Shown in pieces: positions 60,880 to 64,000 of a stretch of DNA of 64,000 bases. This DNA is from Paenibacillus athensensis (GTDB taxonomy: Bacteria; Bacillota; Bacilli; Paenibacillales; NBRC-103111). The DNA lies in assembly GCF_004514475.2 (NCBI RefSeq), contig NZ_MYFO02000007.1, positions 186,001 to 250,000 on the forward strand, written 5' to 3'. The translations under genes and the position numbers were made by a program. The notes below the pieces were generated by a model. The model was not told the origin of the DNA, searched no databases, and was given only the letters and a program-made list of their open reading frames with translations. Position 1 is the stretch's first letter. Every line of letters starts with the position of its first letter.

Positions 60880-61869
60880 GTGTCCCCTTTATTTCCTGAA
60901 CCGCGCCCCAATCTTGAAGCGCTAAGCGATTTGTGTACGCCCTGGTGTCTGCACGTCGTCGGTACGCTGCGGGTGGCCGAGCGCCTTGACGCCGGCGTGT
61001 GCGACATCGGGCCTCTCGCGGAGGCTACCGGCTCGAATGCCGTTGCCCTGCACACCGTCATGGATCACCTCGCCGCCAAAGGCGTCTTCGACGTGATCGC
61101 TCCGGGCCGCTTTGCGCTGAACGACGTCTCGCGCGGTCTGCTCGATCCACAGCGCCGGCCCGACCTGAACGGCATCGGCGGCCGCTTCGCCTACGCCTGG
61201 GGCACCTTGCCCACTTACGTGCGGACCGGAGCCCCCGGCTACAGCGAGCTGTTCGGCTTGCCGTTCTGGGAAGACCTGGCCGCCCATCCCGAGCTGGGCG
61301 CGGAATTCGATGCCCTGATGGGTCCGGCCGGGCATGGAACCCCCAACCCCGACCTGTCGCTGGTCGGGGGCTGGGACGCGGTGCGCGCCGTCGTCGACGT
61401 CGGGGGCGGCACCGGCTCCTTGCTGATCGAGCTGCTGCGCGCGCATCCCCGGATGCGCGGCGTCCTCGTCGATCTGCCGCATACGGCGGCCCGGGCCGCT
61501 GAGCCCGTGTTGGCCGCCGGCCTGACCGCCCGCCTCACCGTCGTCGGTCAAAGCTTCTTCGAACCGCTGCCGGCCGGCGCGGATCTGTATCTGCTGCACA
61601 AGGTGCTGGGCAATTGGCCCGACGCGGAAACCGTCGCCATTTTGCACCGTTGTGCAGAAGCGGCCCGGCCCGGCGGCCGTGTGCTGGTCATCGGCGGCGT
61701 TTGCCCCGATGACGCGCCGCGCCGGCTCGACCTCGAGAAGGTGCTGCTTGGCGGCACGACCAGCACCCTCTCGGAGTTCCGCCGCTTGGCGGCAGCGGCC
61801 GGGCTTGTGGTGGCTGCAGCCGGGGTGCAGCCCTCCGGGCGGTATGCCGTCGAGTGCCATCCAGCCTGA
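60880..61869 (+). CDS. O-methyltransferase, family 2
   Basis: A 329-residue AdoMet-dependent O-methyltransferase of the plant/polyketide type: N-terminal dimerisation winged helix (CTPWCLHVVGTLRVAERLDAG), AdoMet motif VVDVGGGTGSLLIEL, second motif GVLVDLPHTA and the late LHKVLGNWPDAETV. Usual substrates are phenols or polyketides of secondary metabolism, yet no biosynthetic cluster surrounds it. GTG 60880 has GGAGG 7 bases upstream. Third-position GC is very high and its motifs look actinobacterial, suggesting transfer. Confidence 0.87.
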   Translation: MSPLFPEPRPNLEALSDLCTPWCLHVVGTLRVAERLDAGVCDIGPLAEATGSNAVALHTVMDHLAAKGVFDVIAPGRFALNDVSRGLLDPQRRPDLNGIGGRFAYAWGTLPTYVRTGAPGYSELFGLPFWEDLAAHPELGAEFDALMGPAGHGTPNPDLSLVGGWDAVRAVVDVGGGTGSLLIELLRAHPRMRGVLVDLPHTAARAAEPVLAAGLTARLTVVGQSFFEPLPAGADLYLLHKVLGNWPDAETVAILHRCAEAARPGGRVLVIGGVCPDDAPRRLDLEKVLLGGTTSTLSEFRRLAAAAGLVVAAAGVQPSGRYAVECHPA

Positions 61870-61876
61870 TCGCTTG

Positions 61877-61919
61877 GGCGGGGCCAGCACGTCCCTCAGG
61901 GAGACGAGCCGGCCCCGCC
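61877..61919. terminator. Convergent hairpin terminator
   Basis: GGCGGGGCC pairs with GGCCCCGCC with an inner CTCC/GGAG stem, between convergent genes; TTTATTTC follows on the plus strand. Confidence 0.7.
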
Positions 61920-61923
61920 TGGT

Positions 61924-62355
61924 TTATTTCACCAAGCTGGCCCGCAGCGTACCGATACCGAACTCCACGTAAGCTTTCAGACAGGTCAGCATGTAGACCC
62001 AGCCCTCCTTGTTGTCCGCCAGCTCCAGAGCAAAGCCTTCGGCCTGCTCGTCAAAGCCCGCCTCGCAAACCTCGATCACCGTCCGTTCTTCATCCAACGC
62101 CGTCAGCGTAACCGTCACCACATGCCCGCTGCCGTCAACGCCCCACTGGAAAACCAGCCGCCGATCCGCTTCCAGCTCCAGCACGCGAATCCCCACCTCT
62201 GCACCGTACTCTTCGTACCGCCAAGTAACTACGCCTCCCGCCGTCAGGCGTTCCGTGCCCGAGAACCAGTATTGGGCCATCTGGGCCGGATCGACGAGCG
62301 CCTCGAATACCGCAACGGCTGGTCGGTGTACAAGCATTTTGGTGATGTTGTCCAT
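61924..62355 (-). CDS. SRPBCC/AHSA1-family protein
   Basis: A 143-residue START-like (AHSA1) protein (DPAQMAQYWFSGTERLTAGGVVTWRYEEYGAEV, ending GWVYMLTCLKAYVEFG). The fold binds hydrophobic ligands in a deep cavity. GGAGG is 10 bases before ATG 62355; a longer frame lacks a site. Single gene, divergent from the ferritin-like gene. Confidence 0.85.
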   Translation of the reverse strand: MDNITKMLVHRPAVAVFEALVDPAQMAQYWFSGTERLTAGGVVTWRYEEYGAEVGIRVLELEADRRLVFQWGVDGSGHVVTVTLTALDEERTVIEVCEAGFDEQAEGFALELADNKEGWVYMLTCLKAYVEFGIGTLRASLVK

Positions 62356-62488
62356 AAAGAAATGACCTCCATTCAGTTGGATGATGTTTGCTTGCTTCCC
62401 TAGCCAAATCGTTCTATACACCTTTGCAGGCTAGGTGAATATCCTGTATATGTGTATTTTACCATTTTCGATAAGGCGGTGTATTCAT

Positions 62489-62965
62489 TTGTTTTATGCA
62501 GCTTATGCCCTTCCTCCCTTTTATAGCGCGGCCCGTACCGGCTATGTGCCGTATAGCCGCGGCGAGGACGGCGTGCTGAAGCTCATCGAGAAGTCGATTC
62601 AGGGCGAACGCAATGACGAGCTTTTCTACGATACCTTGATTCGGATGGCTCCCAATGAGCAGGAAAAAGAAATCATCGCGCGCATTCGCGACGATGAGCG
62701 GAAGCATCGCCGCATGTTTCGTTCCATATATACGCAGCTGACCGGCCGGCCGGCGCCGGAGCAGCCGGATATGCCCGAGGCGCTGCCGACGCAATATACG
62801 GAGGGCATCGCCAAAGCGCTGCTTGGAGAGTTGGCGGCATTCGAAAAATACCGCATGATCTACCTGACGATCGATCCGCGATTCCGCGATTGGATGTTCG
62901 AAATCATGACCGACGAAATCAAGCACGCCGGGTATTACAATTACTTATACACAACGAATAAATGA
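62489..62965 (+). CDS. Ferritin-like di-iron domain protein
   Basis: A 158-residue four-helix protein with two paired metal motifs: ERNDELFYDTL with DDERKHRR, and ELAAFEKYRMIY with DEIKHAGYYNYL, i.e. two E-x-x-H signatures like rubrerythrin/ferritin. The function is probably oxygen, peroxide or metal handling. The start is ambiguous: TTG 62489 fits a GGCGG ribosome site; a GTG at 62435 would add 18 residues. Single gene. Confidence 0.75.
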   Translation: MFYAAYALPPFYSAARTGYVPYSRGEDGVLKLIEKSIQGERNDELFYDTLIRMAPNEQEKEIIARIRDDERKHRRMFRSIYTQLTGRPAPEQPDMPEALPTQYTEGIAKALLGELAAFEKYRMIYLTIDPRFRDWMFEIMTDEIKHAGYYNYLYTTNK

Positions 62966-63076
62966 TGTGCCCGGCGTGAGCCGCCAGCGACCGCTTTAGC
63001 GCATAACGGCGGACGGCAAGGCTCGATGAGCCAGACCCGGGGGCGCGACCCGCTTTTTTTACGAATGAAAAGTAAG

Positions 63077-63122
63077 GAAAAAAGCCGCCTCGACCGACTC
63101 TTGCCGGCTGAGGCAGCTTCTT
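63077..63122 (-). terminator. GH87-like gene terminator
   Basis: On the minus strand GAAGCTGCCTCAGCCGGC pairs with TCGGTCGAGGCGGC, followed by TTTTTTCC. Confidence 0.8.
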
Positions 63123-63138
63123 TTGTGGGTGCAGCGAA

Positions 63139-63999
63139 TTACCAGTTATTTCCTGTTCCCGAAACGGTAAAGCTTGTGGACTTGTTCAGGAATTTGCCCG
63201 AAGGCGCTCCGTTCACGGTGTTGTTGTTGAAGACGGAGGTTCCTGTTGCCGATTCGCGTACATAGACGCCATACGTTCCGGCATTAATGATGCTGTTGGA
63301 CGTATAGTTCACGGTAATGTTCGGAGCCGGTTCTTCGATAAAGATGCCTTCGAAGGTGCTGTCTTGCATCGTGTTGTTCGATACGTTGACGGTCAAGTTT
63401 TGCGCCTTGCCGTTATTGTTGAGCCAGTAAGTCCAAATGGCGCCGATTTCATAGCCGTAGTCGCGGTGAGGGGAGCCGGTTCTCAGCAGCATGTTGTTTT
63501 GAATCGTCAGCGTTCCGGTCATCGACGGCGGGGTGAAGTTCGTGCCGAAGGAAATGCCGCCGCCCGTTCTGACAGTATCCGAAATCAGATTGTACAGCAC
63601 TTTGTTGTTTTGGCCGCCGTAAACCGCGATGCCGTTCGCCAGCGTTGGAATCTGAACGGTGTTGTAGCTGAACGTGTTGTTTGTATCGAGATAGACGTCC
63701 GACCACATCGCCATGCCGTCGTCGCCGCTGTTGCGGAACGAGTTGTTCGTTACGGTCGAATTCGACGTACCGCGGTGCAGGTTGAGGCCGTCAGCCCAAA
63801 CGTTGCGGACACGGGAGTTGGAAATGGTCACGTTATTCGTTTGGTTCGTGATCCAGAAACCGACTTTGCCATGCTCGATCCACAGGTTGGTCAGCGTCGA
63901 GTTGGTTCCGACGCCTTCAACGCCTGTAACGCCGTTGTAGTCATCGCGGATAATATCGTTGGCGCTGATTTTGAAATCGGACAAGGTGACATTGCCTGC
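63139..63999 (-). CDS. GH87-like alpha-1,3-glucanase/mycodextranase, C-terminal part
   Basis: The 287 residues seen (reading AGNVTLSDFKISAND from the right edge) form a right-handed parallel beta-helix. Asp-bearing turns RVRNVWADGLNLHRGTSN and NSFRNSGDDGMAMWSD correspond to the catalytic region of GH87 mutanases, where three Asp residues act together. The start and N-terminal part, which may include binding modules, lie beyond the window. The coding sequence is less GC-rich at third positions than its neighbours. Substrate is most likely alpha-1,3-glucan of fungal walls or mutan. Confidence 0.85.
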   Translation of the reverse strand, partial: AGNVTLSDFKISANDIIRDDYNGVTGVEGVGTNSTLTNLWIEHGKVGFWITNQTNNVTISNSRVRNVWADGLNLHRGTSNSTVTNNSFRNSGDDGMAMWSDVYLDTNNTFSYNTVQIPTLANGIAVYGGQNNKVLYNLISDTVRTGGGISFGTNFTPPSMTGTLTIQNNMLLRTGSPHRDYGYEIGAIWTYWLNNNGKAQNLTVNVSNNTMQDSTFEGIFIEEPAPNITVNYTSNSIINAGTYGVYVRESATGTSVFNNNTVNGAPSGKFLNKSTSFTVSGTGNNW

Positions 64000-64000
64000 G

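Overview
The window reads as chromosomal DNA of a high-GC Bacillota, most likely a Paenibacillaceae member. The evidence is strong AGGAGG-type ribosome sites, sigma-A promoters, CcpA (cre) boxes, YesM/YesN-type two-component genes next to sugar ABC transporters, a YhcX-like acetyltransferase-nitrilase fusion, many small one-gene regulators and large multi-domain secreted glycosidases. GC-rich third positions leave long open frames antisense to real genes; these were ignored. No rRNA, tRNA, CRISPR array, prophage or complete insertion sequence was seen.

Layout. 1-16.8 kb: a partial unknown gene, a histidine-rich mini-protein, a metallo-beta-lactamase-fold hydrolase, an M42 aminopeptidase, an HssR-like two-component pair, a PAS sensor kinase, a secreted Ig-like/DUF2135-type protein, an M23 peptidase, a phosphotransferase and a subtilisin-like protease. 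17-22 kb: a cold-shock protein, a TetR-controlled four-gene membrane/acetyltransferase operon with twin operators, and a DUF2294-histidine kinase pair. 22.2-25.4 kb: a lone single-chain restriction-modification protein behind a promoter flanked by two matching palindromes. 26-36 kb: a polysaccharide locus with a secreted GH18+GH16 double enzyme, a binding-protein-dependent sugar transporter and a YesM/YesN pair, with two cre-like sites. 36-47 kb: single genes and small regulator-target pairs (TetR, FAH hydrolase, HxlR/SDR, PadR/pentapeptide, AraC, orphan ABC ATPase, DinB) and a membrane-anchored multicopper oxidase. 47-51 kb: an NAPE-PLD-like hydrolase and a compact operon of acetyltransferase-nitrilase fusion, second nitrilase and speD. 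51-57 kb: DUF1697, a MITE-like element, an ECF41 sigma factor with its carboxymuconolactone-decarboxylase-type partner, an AlkZ-like glycosylase and a CBO0543-type membrane pair. 57-64 kb: PadR/hydrolase, AraC/GyrI-like, UPF0303, an O-methyltransferase, SRPBCC, a ferritin-like protein and the C-terminal part of a GH87-like alpha-1,3-glucanase.

How genes work together. The clearest biological theme is degradation of fungal-type wall polysaccharides: chitinase-like GH18 fused to beta-1,3-glucanase-like GH16, a GH87-like alpha-1,3-glucanase, and a nearby CcpA-linked sugar import locus. The most unusual architecture is the ECF41 sigma factor, in which six to seven 13-residue tandem repeats separate the sigma-4 region from the SnoaL-like regulatory domain; a good ECF41-type promoter precedes its partner gene. 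At the DNA level, a family of GC-rich palindromic elements recurs just 3' of minus-strand genes in one fixed orientation, and several promoters carry multi-site palindromic operators.
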